Part shown: piece by piece, positions 53,175 through 63,978 of the stretch
Layout: every line of letters begins with the position of its first letter
Numbering within the stretch: position 1 is the first letter of the stretch
NCBI GenBank assembly: GCA_037954325.1
Contig: JBBMNZ010000026.1
Span: forward strand, 4,219,501-4,283,500
DNA: 64,000 bases
Source: Fistularia commersonii
Lineage: Eukaryota > Chordata > Actinopteri > Syngnathiformes > Fistulariidae
Direction: 5' to 3'
Position numbers and translations under genes: made by a program
The notes under the pieces: model-generated
Told to the model about the DNA's origin: nothing
Seen by the model: the letters and a program-made list of their open reading frames with translations, nothing else
Databases searched by the model: none

Positions 53175-53260
53175 CTGTGCACACACCACCAAACACATTT
53201 TTATCAAATTAATATACTATTCTAATTTAAAACATTCTCACAGTTAGCTTGTGGATAAAT

Positions 53261-53557
53261 TACCGTAATTTCCGGACTATTAAGCGCACCTCAATATAAG
53301 CCGCACCGGCTAGCTGATCACTATCTCAGGCTTCCTCCTGCGCACTAAAACCGTCAAAGTCGTCTTCTTCGGTGTCGGAGTTGAATGGACTCAGAATTTC
53401 CTGGTCATTTCATCGGTCCGATGTGACGAGGATAAATGTTTTAGTGGCGTGAAGCTCGTTAGCACCCCCCCCCCCCCCCCCCCAAAAAAGTCCATATATT
53501 AGCCGCATCATTGTTTACGTGAAAAAAGTCGCGGATTATCGTCCGGAAATTACAATA
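53261..53557. mobile_element. Second TTCCGG-ended element, different body
   Basis: The left end TACCGTAATTTCCGGACTAT and the right end CGTCCGGAAATTACAATA form inverted repeats shared with 35611-36145. It has ATATAAGCCGCACC and ATTAGCCGCATC motifs inside. The minus strand of the middle encodes an acidic stretch (SDTEEDDFDGFSAQEE) before a stop, possibly a transposase C-terminal remnant. It contains a 19-nt C run. 297 bp, immediately 5' of an exon in plus coordinates. Confidence 0.72.
53465..53483. repeat. 19-nt C homopolymer
   Basis: C19 followed by A6, inside the element at 53261-53557. Confidence 0.92.
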
Positions 53558-53602
53558 ATACAACTCAAAGTTATGATACTAAAAGTGCATTTATGTCAGG
53601 GG

Positions 53603-53820
53603 GTAGATGGGCGCAGAAGGAAGCGCGATCTTCATTGGAACCGACCATTCCTGGTTCGATTCTCAGCTACTTGTGTGTCAAAGTGTTGTTAAGGAAGACA
53701 CTGAACCCCTAACTACACCCATGGCGCTGATAGACGGCAGCCAACTGCTCATGGTTCATGCGTGAGGAGATGATGCAGAGAAGGAATATTCCCACAAGGG
53801 ATAAAGTAAGAATTAGAATT
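53603..53820 (+). mobile_element. tRNA-derived SINE, third copy
   Basis: AGATGGGCGCAGAAGG is a decayed A box and CCTGGTTCGATTCTCAGC the B box. The body has AAGACACTGAACCCCTAACT, GGCAGCCAACTGCTCATGG and GATGCAGAGAAGGAATATTC, ending GGGATAAAGTAAGAATTAGA. Same family as 8848-9021 and 10210-10436. Confidence 0.78.
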
Positions 53821-54474
53821 AAAATATTGTTATTATGAAATTAGTATGTCCTTACATCTACCTCAACATTGAGTAAGCTGCAATAGCCTAAAATATGCCA
53901 ACATGTAGTCATTTAAATACTTATATGGAGACATCAAATAGCAAACGAAATTGAACACAACTACAACGTCAGAAAAAAGGGTCACATGTTGGTGTTTCAC
54001 AGCAACAAAAAGAGAACAGCAACTTATCAGGCATCCATCATTGACGGGCCAGTCCAATTTATGTTCAAGCTATTGAGAATGAAGCCGACAAACAGGGAAC
54101 CCATACTTTTCAGGTGAAAACCCATCAAGTACCATTGGCTGTTTTTCTCTTCTATGTGTGAATGAGGGAGTGAATAGTTGTATGTCTCAATATGTGATCC
54201 ACTGGCAACTCGTCCAGATGACCCCTGCTTCTCACCCAATGACAGCTGTGATAGGGTGGGTCCAATCTGTTCAATGAACAAATGAATGACCATTTCATTC
54301 TTTTGCAACAGTTACGGTAGAAGTAAATCTTTTTCTAATCATTATTATGTGGCACGATGAGGAAAGATAATGGAGACAAAGGCGAGTTTAAACTTTGTTC
54401 CTTAACACCTTAACCAAACCGACAAAGGAACAACTTGTACTAGAACCCCCCGAGATGTAAACCACACCCCCAGC

Positions 54475-55059
54475 TTACAGTCCTATAGGGTTAGAGGCAC
54501 CACACCTGGTCTCCGCCACACAGTCATCTCTTTTCCAGAGTGTACCTCCACCTCTCAAGATTTTGCTTCCTGCCTCACTAGAGATCACAATGTACAATGC
54601 AAACATCATGGTCCATGGAGAATCATGTCTAACTTCATCTGTCAGCCTGTCCATCACCACTGTAAGCAAGAAGGGGCTCAGAGCTGATCCCTGATGCAGT
54701 GCCACCTCAACTTTTCTGTCACACCAACAGCACACCTCACCACTGCCTCACAGTTCGCACAAATATCTTACACCAGTCTAACATACATCTCTGTCACTCC
54801 AGACTTACTCATATGGTACCATAGTTCCTCTCTTGGCACCCTTTGGTATGCTTTTTCTAGATCTAAAAAGGCACAATGCAGGTCCTGCAAAACCGTCTCT
54901 GCACTTCTCTACGAGCATTCTTAAAGCAAATACTGCATCTGTGGTAGTTTTTCAAGGCAAGAAACCATACTGCTGCTCACGAATACTGATTTCTGCTCTC
55001 CATCTAGTTTCCACTACTCTTACCCGTGACTTAATTGTATGGCTCATGAACTTTATTCC
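54475..55059 (-). pseudogene. RTE-like LINE reverse transcriptase, 3' part
   Basis: The minus strand reads VEVALHQGSALSPFLLTVVM, then DRLTDEVRHDSPWTMMFALY. The usual FADD catalytic motif is altered to FALY. QGSALSPFLF-MVMDRL and SPWTMMFADD are typical of an RTE-like fish LINE. The upstream reverse-transcriptase region (55000-54740) is readable only in pieces. It continues at 55428-56400 across a nested insertion. Confidence 0.8.
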
Positions 55060-55417
55060 GAAATGAGTTTTCGCCGCGGGGTTGCCAGACTCTCCCTTAG
55101 AGATAGGATGAGAAGTTCGGCCATCCGGGAGGGGCTCAGAGTAGAGTTGCTGTGCCTCTGCAGAGAGAGGAGTCAGATGAGGTGGCTCGGGCATCTGGTC
55201 AGGATGCCTACTGGACGCTTCCCGGGGGAGGTATTCCAGGCATGTCCATCTGGGAGGAAGCCATGGGGAAGACCCAGGACACCCTGGAGAGACTATGTCT
55301 CTAGGCCGGCCTGGGAACACCCATAAGAGCAGGACCATGCAGCTGGAGAGAGGGCAGTCTGGGCCACTCTGACCCCGCAACCCAACTTCATATAAGCGAC
55401 GGAAGATGGATGGATGG
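55060..55417 (+). mobile_element. Nested non-LTR retrotransposon 3' end with duplication
   Basis: The plus strand encodes EMSFRRGVARLSLRDRMRSS, AIREGLRVELLCLCRERSQM, RWLGHLVRMPTGRFPGEVFQ and GRKPWGRPRTPWRDYVSR, the common C-terminus of a fish LINE. The frame then breaks. It ends GATAAGCGG-like (TATAAGCGACGGAAG), then ATGGATGG. The insertion is bounded by perfect repeats ACTTTATTCC at 55050-55059 and 55418-55427. It is 5'-truncated and lies in the opposite orientation inside the RTE-like LINE. Confidence 0.9.
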
Positions 55418-55427
55418 ACTTTATTCC

Positions 55428-56400
55428 TCCATAGCTACCGCACTTCTGCACATCTCCTATTATCAAAATGAGCACACACACTTATTTTCCATTACTCAGA
55501 CCTTCTCTAACTCTCCTTAGATCCTGCTGGATAATCTAACCAGAAACTCTAAAGCCGCCCCTCTAAAAATGTCATTACCTCCACAGGTATATCATCGGGA
55601 AAAGCTGCCTTTCCATTCTGCATCCTCTTCAATGCCCTCTTCACATCACCTTTGCTCCTTCATGGTCCATAATAGTCACCTTCTCTACCCTCCGCTCTCC
55701 TTCATTTTCCACATTCATCACCTCTTCAACGTACTCTTTCAGTCTTCCAATCACTTGTCCAGAACCTGTCAATACATTTCCCTTTCTATCCTTAATCAAC
55801 CGAACATGCTGCATGTCCTTTCCATATGTCTGTTTTGCCAGCCTGTATAAATATTTCTCTCCCTTCTCACTTTCCAATCTAGAATACAAGTCATCGTTCA
55901 CCCCTTGTTTTGCCTTTGCCACCTCTACCTTTACCTTGTGCTGCATCTCCTTGGACTCCCGTCTGCTTTCGTCAGCTTCCCCAGTATCCCACTTCTTCTT
56001 TCCCAACCCCTTTCACTCCACACGTCCTCATTCCAGTACCAAGTCTCCTCATCTACTTTGCTTCCAGACAACACACCACGTACTCACCTACCTGTTGTTG
56101 TCCAATCATTTGGAAGCTCTCCTTGACCACCTACAGGCTTTCTCAACTCATTCCTTAAAACCATATAACATCCCCTCCCCCCTTTTCAGCTTCCACCAGT
56201 TTGTCCTCTCCTCTCCTCTAATCTTCCTTGTCACAAGACTCATCCTACAAACCACCATCCTATGCTGACTGGCTACACTCTCACATACAACTCCTTGTGC
56301 AGCCACTGATCATCAGACCTTCAGATAACATTGTCTATACAGAATGTGATCTTCCTGTGTACTTCTACCGCCACTCTTTGAAGTTGCCTTAGCAAACATT
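55428..56400 (-). pseudogene. RTE-like LINE, 5' and linker part
   Basis: The minus strand encodes ESRRESKEMQHKVKVEVAKA, KQGVNDDLYSRLESEKGEKY, LYRLAKQTYGKDMQHVRLIK, then VIGRLKEYVEEVMNVENEGE in one frame of about 120 codons. This is the segment between endonuclease and reverse transcriptase in the fish RTE-like LINE that I recall. Further upstream, in other frames, are WWKLK and DEETWYWNEDV motifs. Frameshifts and stops separate them. The 5' end is not clear. Confidence 0.8.
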
Positions 56401-56429
56401 AAACAAGTTAATTTTTAGTATTTGTATAC

Positions 56430-56535
56430 AGTCATTTGGCAGACGCTTTTATCCTATGCGACTTGCGGTGGAGATGCCAGGGATTGAACCCAGGACCTTC
56501 ACGCAAAGCATGCGCTCTACCACTGAGCTATACAT
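56430..56535 (-). mobile_element. tRNA-Ala-like SINE
   Basis: On the minus strand, TATAGCTCAGTGGTAGAGCG, then CATGCTTTGCGTGAAGGTCC, then TGGGTTCAATCCCTGGCATC and TCCA follow tRNA-Ala (TGC anticodon) closely in D loop, anticodon loop and T arm. The anticodon stem and acceptor stem are mispaired. After the tRNA end comes CCGCAAGTCGCATAGGATAA, then AAGCGTCTGCCAAATGACTG, a body frequent in fish SINEs. It is a SINE, not a working tRNA. Confidence 0.8.
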
Positions 56536-57027
56536 TCATATTGTAAATCAGAAAAAAAAAAAAATATGAAATCATCCTGTGACACCCATTCTGGGTCTTT
56601 TCTGCCCGTCTGATTACAGAGGATGAGTCACAGTTTAAAGTGGAGCAGCTGAACACTGATTTTTATAAATTACGGAAAAAAATGCTTGCTTTTTGTAGCT
56701 CTACCAAATCATCAGAGTGAGCTAAAAATGAAGAAGTGCCAATGAGATTGTGGGGACTTTTTCGAGATGCATGTTGCCCATTATGTGAATCTCTCTGTGA
56801 GAGTGTAAACTAAATATGTGAGCAAATATGAAGTAGTTTGCAGTTGTTTTCATGTCTTAAAAAAGGCCCTTTAATCTAAGTGCGCGGAATAAAATTACTA
56901 TTCCATCACCAGCACAGTATTAGTAATTTGACTTAATGAGAACAATTCATCATACCTTTAATTTTCTGCTACAGTCTGCAAACCATTAAACCATGAGACT
57001 AAGCATGCAGGCTTATGTGTGTGTTTA

Positions 57028-57033
<6 letters not shown>

Positions 57034-57066
<33 letters not shown>
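57034..57066. repeat. (GT)16 microsatellite
   Basis: Perfect GT dinucleotides. Confidence 0.94.
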
Positions 57067-57068
<2 letters not shown>

Positions 57069-58647
57069 GGGCATTTATTAATGATGGTGTTGTGTTTGGC
57101 TTTAAATCAGCAAACCCTGATAAGTCTTTTTAGATTTATGTGGAATTTGCCTATATTTATATCAAACCCACCCTTTCAAATCTGTCCAATTCCCCTAGGC
57201 AGAGGAAATTTGGTTTCTTATGACCAAAACTAAATTTTCCAGCCCACAGTGCTGTAAAGTATTTTACTTTATTCAACTGCCACTGCAGTAGTCATTCCAT
57301 TTGCAGCTTATCAGATTTATATAATTTGACTCAAAAATCGTGTGGAAAAGACTTACAGTTACAGATGCTCAAAGACTTGATCAGAGTTAAGCTGGTGGTA
57401 AATTCCTTGTCCTTACACTTAGAGTGAAGCATTTAGACATGTGGAGCTGTTGAACTTACATAGAGCTAAAGTCTGACTTTGACGTTTAGCCACTTTCATG
57501 TCGAGATGATAATTTTGTGTTTCTCCTTGCACTAGCAACCAGCTGTTACAGAACATGTGGACGTTTTGTTTGCCGTCTAAGGAGTTATATATGGATCGTT
57601 ATCAGGAACCTCATAAGAAACAAAATAGTGTTTAAAAGTAGAACCAACAAACCAAGGCTAGATTTATAATTGTTTTATGGAAACATGGAATTTAAAGAGT
57701 TTTGGATTAATAATAAGCCACCACATGATCTTCATGTATTGATGGGAGAATTAGAAGACGTTTATGTCTTGCAATAACAGAATACAGGGATTAAAGGAGG
57801 CAGTAGTTTGCAGGACAAAGTAAATGCAGTGGATTTACTGAAAAGCAGCAAAAAATGTAGTGTGAATTGTAGTGCGACCTACAGAGTAACGTAACATTAA
57901 TTGTCTCTTTTGCACCACAACTGAGTCAGATGGTCAAAAGTTATGTTTTAAATCTGTTTGCAAGTGATCTGAGGAATGGAAATGCAGGTGATGAGGGAAG
58001 TAGTCTGGTGAAGGCAAGAGCTTTTCAACTGCTCATTTCAGATAGAGGGTCTCTTGGTCAGTCCCTATGTGCATGTTGTCAGGCTAAAGGGCGAGTAAAC
58101 GAGAATAAAGACCTATTGAAATGCAGCACTTGGAACATCCGTGCACTTCTCACTTTATTCATAAGACCTGCTTTCACATGTCATTTTTTTTTGGTCTTGG
58201 GTTTAAGTCAATGCATTGTTTTGTTTGTCATTTGCATGCTCTCTCTCTGTTCGACATTCCCTTGATCCAGTTTGCTACAAACAAAGGCCCGCCCAGGACA
58301 TTCATTACATTTACAAGAGCTTGCAATTTTACCCTGTCAAATCAAGTAGTACTTGAAATTTTAGCCAAACTGCCTGAATCATTAGGTGCCTCAACTGCTT
58401 ATTGTGAAACAATAATATCTCTCCCACTACTTAACACTTTGCTGAACATTGTTAGATATCACAAATGATTTTAGTATTCAAATACTCAATAAATTACTCC
58501 ATTGAGGTGTGGTACCAGGTACCTTGAAACCTCTTTCAAAAGAATAAATCATGTTTAGGAGAATGGCAAGTTGTGGCAGGCTACAATTCAACCCAGTCAA
58601 CCATTTTTCAACCTGGAGGCATGTCAGGAGAGTGTGACTGACTTGTG

Positions 58648-58665
58648 AAAAAAAAAAAAAAAAAA
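58648..58665. repeat. 18-nt A homopolymer
   Basis: Uninterrupted A run followed by CACAAGAG; no element recognised. Confidence 0.9.
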
Positions 58666-59130
58666 CACAAGAGATAAATTGCTGTGAATGAGACAGCCTG
58701 CATTAAAGTTGTGGCACATGTGGAAAAGCAGGGACAATTCTAGTTTTGTGTTTCCAGGTTGTGAATTTCCTTTATCATGGGAAGAGGGTATTACAGACAA
58801 AAACAGAGATCGGGAAAGATTAAAGAGGTATGTAGGGAGAATAAAAAGATTAGGGAGTATACATTTCAAATGAAGTATAATGTTAAATAGGTAGACGGAT
58901 GGATAAAGGTAGGAAGTAAAATGTTTGAGAGAAAATAAACAAGTACTTTCTTAACCTAGCTGCTATTATAAAATCGGTGTCTGAATATCCCTGGTGGTTT
59001 TGATATTTTGGAAACAGCTTCACACCACAGTGAAAAGTGAGTAATATTTTGTCACAGCTCTTCCCCAAAAGAGCCATTCCATTAAACCAAATAAAAATCC
59101 TGAAGTCACACAGTTAAAAAAAAACCTTAC

Positions 59131-59221
59131 CATGTCGATATCGTTGATCATCAGACAGGTCCAGGTCTAACATAAGATCGTCCTCATCCAACTCTGAGGA
59201 ACCCAGGTTATTCAGAACGTC
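59131..59221 (-). CDS. ccser1: ccser1 internal exon a (91 bp, phase 0 to 1)
   Basis: Minus-strand exon with acceptor tttctcttcag and donor GTAAGG. It encodes 30 codons plus one base, starting DVLNNLGSSELDEDDLMLDL and ending SDDQRYRH. From memory of vertebrate CCSER1 (coiled-coil serine-rich protein 1), an almost identical DVLNNLGS / ELDEDDLMLDL block lies just before the C-terminal half of that protein; no alignment was run. The acidic DEDDLMLDLDL stretch is the strongest family signature in the window. The single 3' G joins the first two bases of the exon at 53069-53174 as a Val codon. CCSER1 has no known enzymatic activity. The exon before this one is not visible up to 64000, so that intron exceeds 4.7 kb. 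Confidence 0.92.
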
Positions 59222-60696
59222 CTGAAGAGAAACACAAAACCACATAAGATGAACAAGCAAGTGAAGACATGTTTATTATTTCAATTATAATATTGATTGA
59301 GGTCTTTTGTTACGTTTCCACAGGGTAAAGTTTAAAAGATCTATATAATATTTTTAAAATCTAGTCTGGACGCTCAATCCTGCAGGTTCTGTAGAGCCTG
59401 AAGAGGAAACACTCAATGTTACAGGTTAAGAGATGCCACGCGTATTAAAAATCATTCAATTAACATTCATCAGAGTACTATAAATACTTTCGGAGGAAAA
59501 AATGAATCAAAGATGATACAATACCAACCACGTGATTGTATTACAATAAGGTGCAAATAAATAGCCAAGAATATCAGAAAAGAGGCACGTCTGCAATACA
59601 GCTTTTTGATGATAAAGGAATCAGCATTCTGAAAAGCCAAACCAGCCACATCTTTCCCATAAATGTGTGTGAACTTCACTAATGCTTCCATGCCTGTAGC
59701 ATTATTAGGAGGCTGCAGTCAGACGCTAGTTGATTTAGTTCAATTCCGAAAGTCAATGCTGCCATCTAATGGTCAAGAGAGTGAAGCCCTGTGCAGGGAT
59801 TACCAATGTTTAGTGAAAAGATGAGGCAAACAATTGTGTCAGGAGTCATGTTTTGGGGGGAAAAAAAAAACAAATGAGATTTAAAAGCAGTTCGACAGCA
59901 GTAACGCCCAGGTGTTAATCTAACAGGACATTAAGGTAGTGCTTGTAATCTTGAATAAGTGAAGCAGAAAACTAAATTCAAGAACAAATTACAATTTCTT
60001 CGGCAAAACAGCAATGGAAGTCAACCTTAGAGCCACTGCAGTCTTTTGTTTCAGAGGGATTCTTCCAGACTTCACTGCACCCAAACACCAATAATAGAAA
60101 ACCCGCAAACAAATATCCCCAATCTGATGAATCCACAAGGGAAAAAAACAAACAAAACTAATTTTACCATTAACATTACTCTGGATCTATTTCTGAGACA
60201 GCTTTACTGCCTAAAACCACATTTTTATATGTATAGCTTATTTTCAACAAAAGACCAAGTTGGCAATGCTTTGCTGAATATTATATCATATGGGTTGAAA
60301 CTTAAATGCCTAATGTTACGCGCACAAAAATAAAATAAAATAAAATAATGATAAAAAATGTACTCCAAAAGTGAAACATCAAACGCTACAATGTACCAGT
60401 CATGGAGTATCTGCAGAGGTCTAAAAATACAATTACTGCCTCTGCTCTGCTGTTATCATTGTTGTTTGGATTACAAGAAGCCAGCAGCCATACTTCGTAT
60501 CGATCTCCTCTCATATTGGTACAAGACCCAAAATGGTTAGAGACACAGGAAAGGAAGGGAATTCTAACCAAACAAAAGTTAAATAAAAAGAGCAAACCTT
60601 TTTAAGCCATCGTTGTTGAAAGACTGTCATTGCAGTAAACATCAGAAAAATTCAAAAATTTATTGTAGGGTAATGCAATTAAACAAAAAAAAACTA

Positions 60697-60726
60697 ATTT
60701 CAGCCATTAAAGCTAATGGCTGAAAT
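60697..60726. repeat. Perfect 13-bp hairpin, 4-nt loop
   Basis: ATTTCAGCCATTA, loop AAGC, TAATGGCTGAAAT. Too short for a microRNA precursor, with no T-run after it. Confidence 0.9.
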
Positions 60727-61424
60727 GTACCAAAAAGAAATAAAGGCCAATCCTGTATGATACTACAGCACATAGACTTCATTTGAAGCTAAATTACCCA
60801 TTTTAATGTGCCCCTCTAACCACAGAAATGTGTTAATATGATTTTACAACCCAGAGATGTCACCTTTTTACCTCGGTTATGTGATTTGAGTGACTATAAT
60901 CCTTGAGTTAATAGAGATAATATCGGATTCGGGTCTCATTAAGAGATGGCTCCATTTCTTAACTGCTGAGCAAAATGACACCGACAACAGGGAGAAGAGG
61001 AAGCAGGAGGTGCTCTCTAGCCTTTATGGAGCCAATGGTTTCTGTTCATATTCTGTGGAAATCACATATGCTGTTACATTTATTCAGTGCTTCAGGGTTG
61101 TAAATGCGTTTGGGTCAGGGGAGAGAGATTTTTGACTTTGCAGCCAGGTATTAAGGCTTCTAGCGATATGAAGTATACGTACTAACAAATTACTTTCATT
61201 CTGTCTGGGCAGACACTTCACAGACAGTTGTGTTTACAATGTGCTTAAGGGAATAAAGGACCAAGCGACTTGTCAAATTTTAAAACCTTTTTTTCCCCCA
61301 AATGGAAGGTCCATTTTCTCTGGTTTAATTCCGACAAAAGGCCCTTTCTGTGTGGCGTTTGCATGTTCTCCCCTTGTGGATTTCCTCTGGGTTATGCAGT
61401 TTCCTCCCAAAGTCCAAAAACATA

Positions 61425-61468
61425 AGATAATACTTTATTGATCCCCATAGCGGAAATTCGTTTGCAGT
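61425..61468 (-). mobile_element. 44-bp retrotransposon 3' end inside the V-SINE-like copy
   Basis: On the minus strand it reads ACTGCAAACGAATTTCCGCT, then ATGGGGATCAATAAAGTATT, then ATCT. This is the terminal module of common fish LINE/SINE elements. It interrupts the expected AACATGCAGGTTAATTGG junction of the host SINE. Confidence 0.65.
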
Positions 61469-61570
61469 GGGTTAATTGGAAAAAATTGGGAAAACTGCCC
61501 CGAATTAGTGAGTGAGTGAATGTGTCTGTATATGTGGCCCTGCGATTGACTGGTACCCAGTCCAGGGTGC

Positions 61571-61630
61571 ATGGATGGATGGATGGATGGATGGATGGAT
61601 GGATGGATGGATGGATGGATGGATGGATGG
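61571..61630. repeat. (ATGG)15 array
   Basis: 60 bp of perfect units, continuous with the 3' end of the V-SINE-like element. Confidence 0.94.
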
Positions 61631-62189
61631 AGGGTCCATTTTTTTTAAACCGCACTTCCTCTCATAAATGTCCATGCATCTGTTGCCCTTAAGAATAAAG
61701 CCCCCATTTGATATAGAACAAACCATTTACATAAGAGCAAAACAAACACCACTTAAATTCAATAAGCACACAACCCAGACCATTTTTTCTGCTTTACGCT
61801 ACTGTTTTCATATCAGATCTCATTTTGTTGTCTGTACAGCATGCTAATACTGAGACTGAAAATGAGAAAACAAGGAGAATCGACATGTCTTATGTTTGGA
61901 AAGTGAAGCGCTTTACATGGAAATACTAGGAGAAAACCCTGGGTAAATACAAACCATGCTTTCTTGATTTATACCTGACATGCCATTTTCAGGCATACAG
62001 ATTCTGCAAATCCATGTTACTAAATTTCTCTTGGTGAGATCGCACATAACAGCCCCTACGATAAGATAAGTCTTGTTGTTGTGAGATGTTTCCTTTAATT
62101 CTCTGCTGTGTTTAAAATGTCTATCGATGATGGAGTCTTTCATAATAACATCATGTACAACTCTCATATATACTGTCAGAACCATTAGT

Positions 62190-62221
62190 ACATGGATTAG
62201 GTTTTTCAACCTAATCCATGT
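62190..62221. repeat. Perfect 14-bp hairpin, 4-nt loop
   Basis: ACATGGATTAGGTT, loop TTTC, AACCTAATCCATGT. Confidence 0.93.
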
Positions 62222-63628
62222 GCCAATGTATTTTGTTGCAAAAGGAATAACCGAGGAATAGAACATACTGATAATTTGAGATGACTTATGATCTAAACAT
62301 TGTAAAATACATAATTAGAGCAAGACCAGGATGCTTACGTAACTACATCAATTGAGGAACTAAAATTTCAAGATGAGGATACATGTTAAGATGAAGTATT
62401 ATTTGCTTTTCATTTCAGGTAACAGAAATAAGTGCATGTTCTTTGGGAGAACTAAAATTCTTATAACTACAAAATTAGGTGCAACAAATTAGTCAAGCAG
62501 GAACAGTGAGATAACTATCACTTTTTTACAATACAACCCTAAAAACAGCAACTTGACTAATTCAAGTCAAAAATATTTTAAACAGATAATCAAAACAACC
62601 ACCTAATCAACTTTTGCAGGAGTCATTGAGCAATACAAAACAAATCTTGAAAAATGTCCAAAATGTGAAAGGGCATTTTGCTTGTCATTCAATCTAAAAA
62701 AGGTGCACGGAGAAAGAAACCTGTTCTACCAACATTAATTACAATGATCAGGAGACATCTAAGACTATATAGATTTTGTATTGTTTCCAATAATTAAGAT
62801 TTGATTCCAGTAATGAAGATTTGAATTGGATGCGAGCAATTAAAGGACTTGGGTAGCATTTAGATGAATCATTTTGAAAAAGGATATATCTTCATGATTA
62901 TAAGATTGAAACAGTGAACAATGAAGAATCTAAAGCTATTAAAAATGTATTGCATATAATATAATCAAGTTCTGCAGTGTTAATGGGGTAGTCTTAGTGG
63001 GGGAAGCACTTAATGATTTGATGGTTGGGGAACATAACCCGCATTTTATCATTTGTCATCTGGTCACTGTAATAACAATTAGGATTAATTATTAATGTGT
63101 GGCTGTAACTGCTGTGGAGCAAAGAGGCACTTTCGGAAAGCCTCTCTCTAACAGAAAGAGGATCTATTGGGGTAGCATCAGCCACAAAACTCCAAGTTCT
63201 GTTTATGAGAAAACAGTGAAACAAGGTCAGGGTGGCCTCATCTAAACCTATGGGGATGGTTTCGCGTTAAGGGCTTAAATAAAACCAAGACTAAGCTTAT
63301 TGTGTTTAACTCTAATCAATGGTTTGCTGAGTCTTTATCTAACTCGAGATTAACAAATTCCAAATTACTACTGAGTCTTATAATAAGGTACTCAGGAAGT
63401 CAGACCAATCGTTGAATCTGAAACTGAATCAGATTAACAATGTGCACATGATGGAAAAGTTAGGGTGCGCTCATTGGAATATTTAAATATAAACCTCATT
63501 AGGGTGTTTAAATACACATTTTAGCTGTGTATATGTATGTATGTAACCGGAGTTGACACCTGGTCTACAATGGAGAAAAGACAAAGAAAGCCTTCAAAAA
63601 AACAAAGAGAAGATGACCTATCATACCA

Positions 63629-63978
63629 TCTATCCATCTATTATCTACCGCTTATCCTACTTAAGGTCACGGGGGATGCTAGAGCTTATCCCAGCTGGCA
63701 TCAGACAAGAGGCGGGGAGCACACTGGACCGGTCGCCAGTCCAGCAAAAGGCCAAATAAAGAGACAGACGACTGTTCACTTTTATTCACATATCTGGGCA
63801 ATTTTTCCAATTCATCTGCTGCATGTTTTTGGACCGTGGGAGGAAACCAGAGAACCTGGAGCAAATCCATGCAGGCACAGGGAGATCATGAAGGCTCCAC
63901 ACAGAAAAGTCCCTTGTCGGAATCAAACCCGCGTGTGCTTTGAGGCAGAAGCACTAACCACTGCACCAGCGGGTAAAG
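63629..63978 (-). mobile_element. Near full-length V-SINE-like element
   Basis: On the minus strand it starts with an A box GCTGGTGCAGTGGTTAGTGC and a B box GGGTTTGATTCCGAC. The central domain TTTTCTGTGTGGAGCCTTCA is followed by TTTCCTCCCACGGTCCAAAA, then GCTGGACTGGCGACCGGTCC, CAGCTGGGATAAGCTCTAGC and GTAGGATAAGCGGTAGATAA, and ends in ATGGATAG units. It is the most complete copy in the window. Confidence 0.85.

Larger units (their letters stand above)
53175..59130 (-). other. ccser1 intron between exons a and b
   Basis: 5.96-kb intron with donor GTAAGG and acceptor gtgtgtgcacag. Most of 53261-56535 is transposon sequence, listed separately. 56536-59130 is AT-rich with one GT array and an A18 tract, and nothing gene-like. 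Confidence 0.82.
61310..61631 (+). mobile_element. V-SINE-like element ending in (ATGG)n
   Basis: CTGGTTTAATTCCGACAAAA is the B box region, and TTTCTGTGTGGCGTTTGCAT with GTTCTCCCC the central domain. CTCCCAAAGTCCAAAAACAT follows, then, after a short foreign insert (61425-61468), GGTTAATTGGAAAAAATT and CCTGCGATTGACTGGTACCC with AGTCCAGGGTGC. The 3' end runs straight into ATGG units. Confidence 0.8.

Noticed and set aside
54952..55380. 142-codon minus frame across the nested LINE
   Set aside because: It is the antisense of the plus-strand LINE end, and the plus strand carries the recognised motifs.
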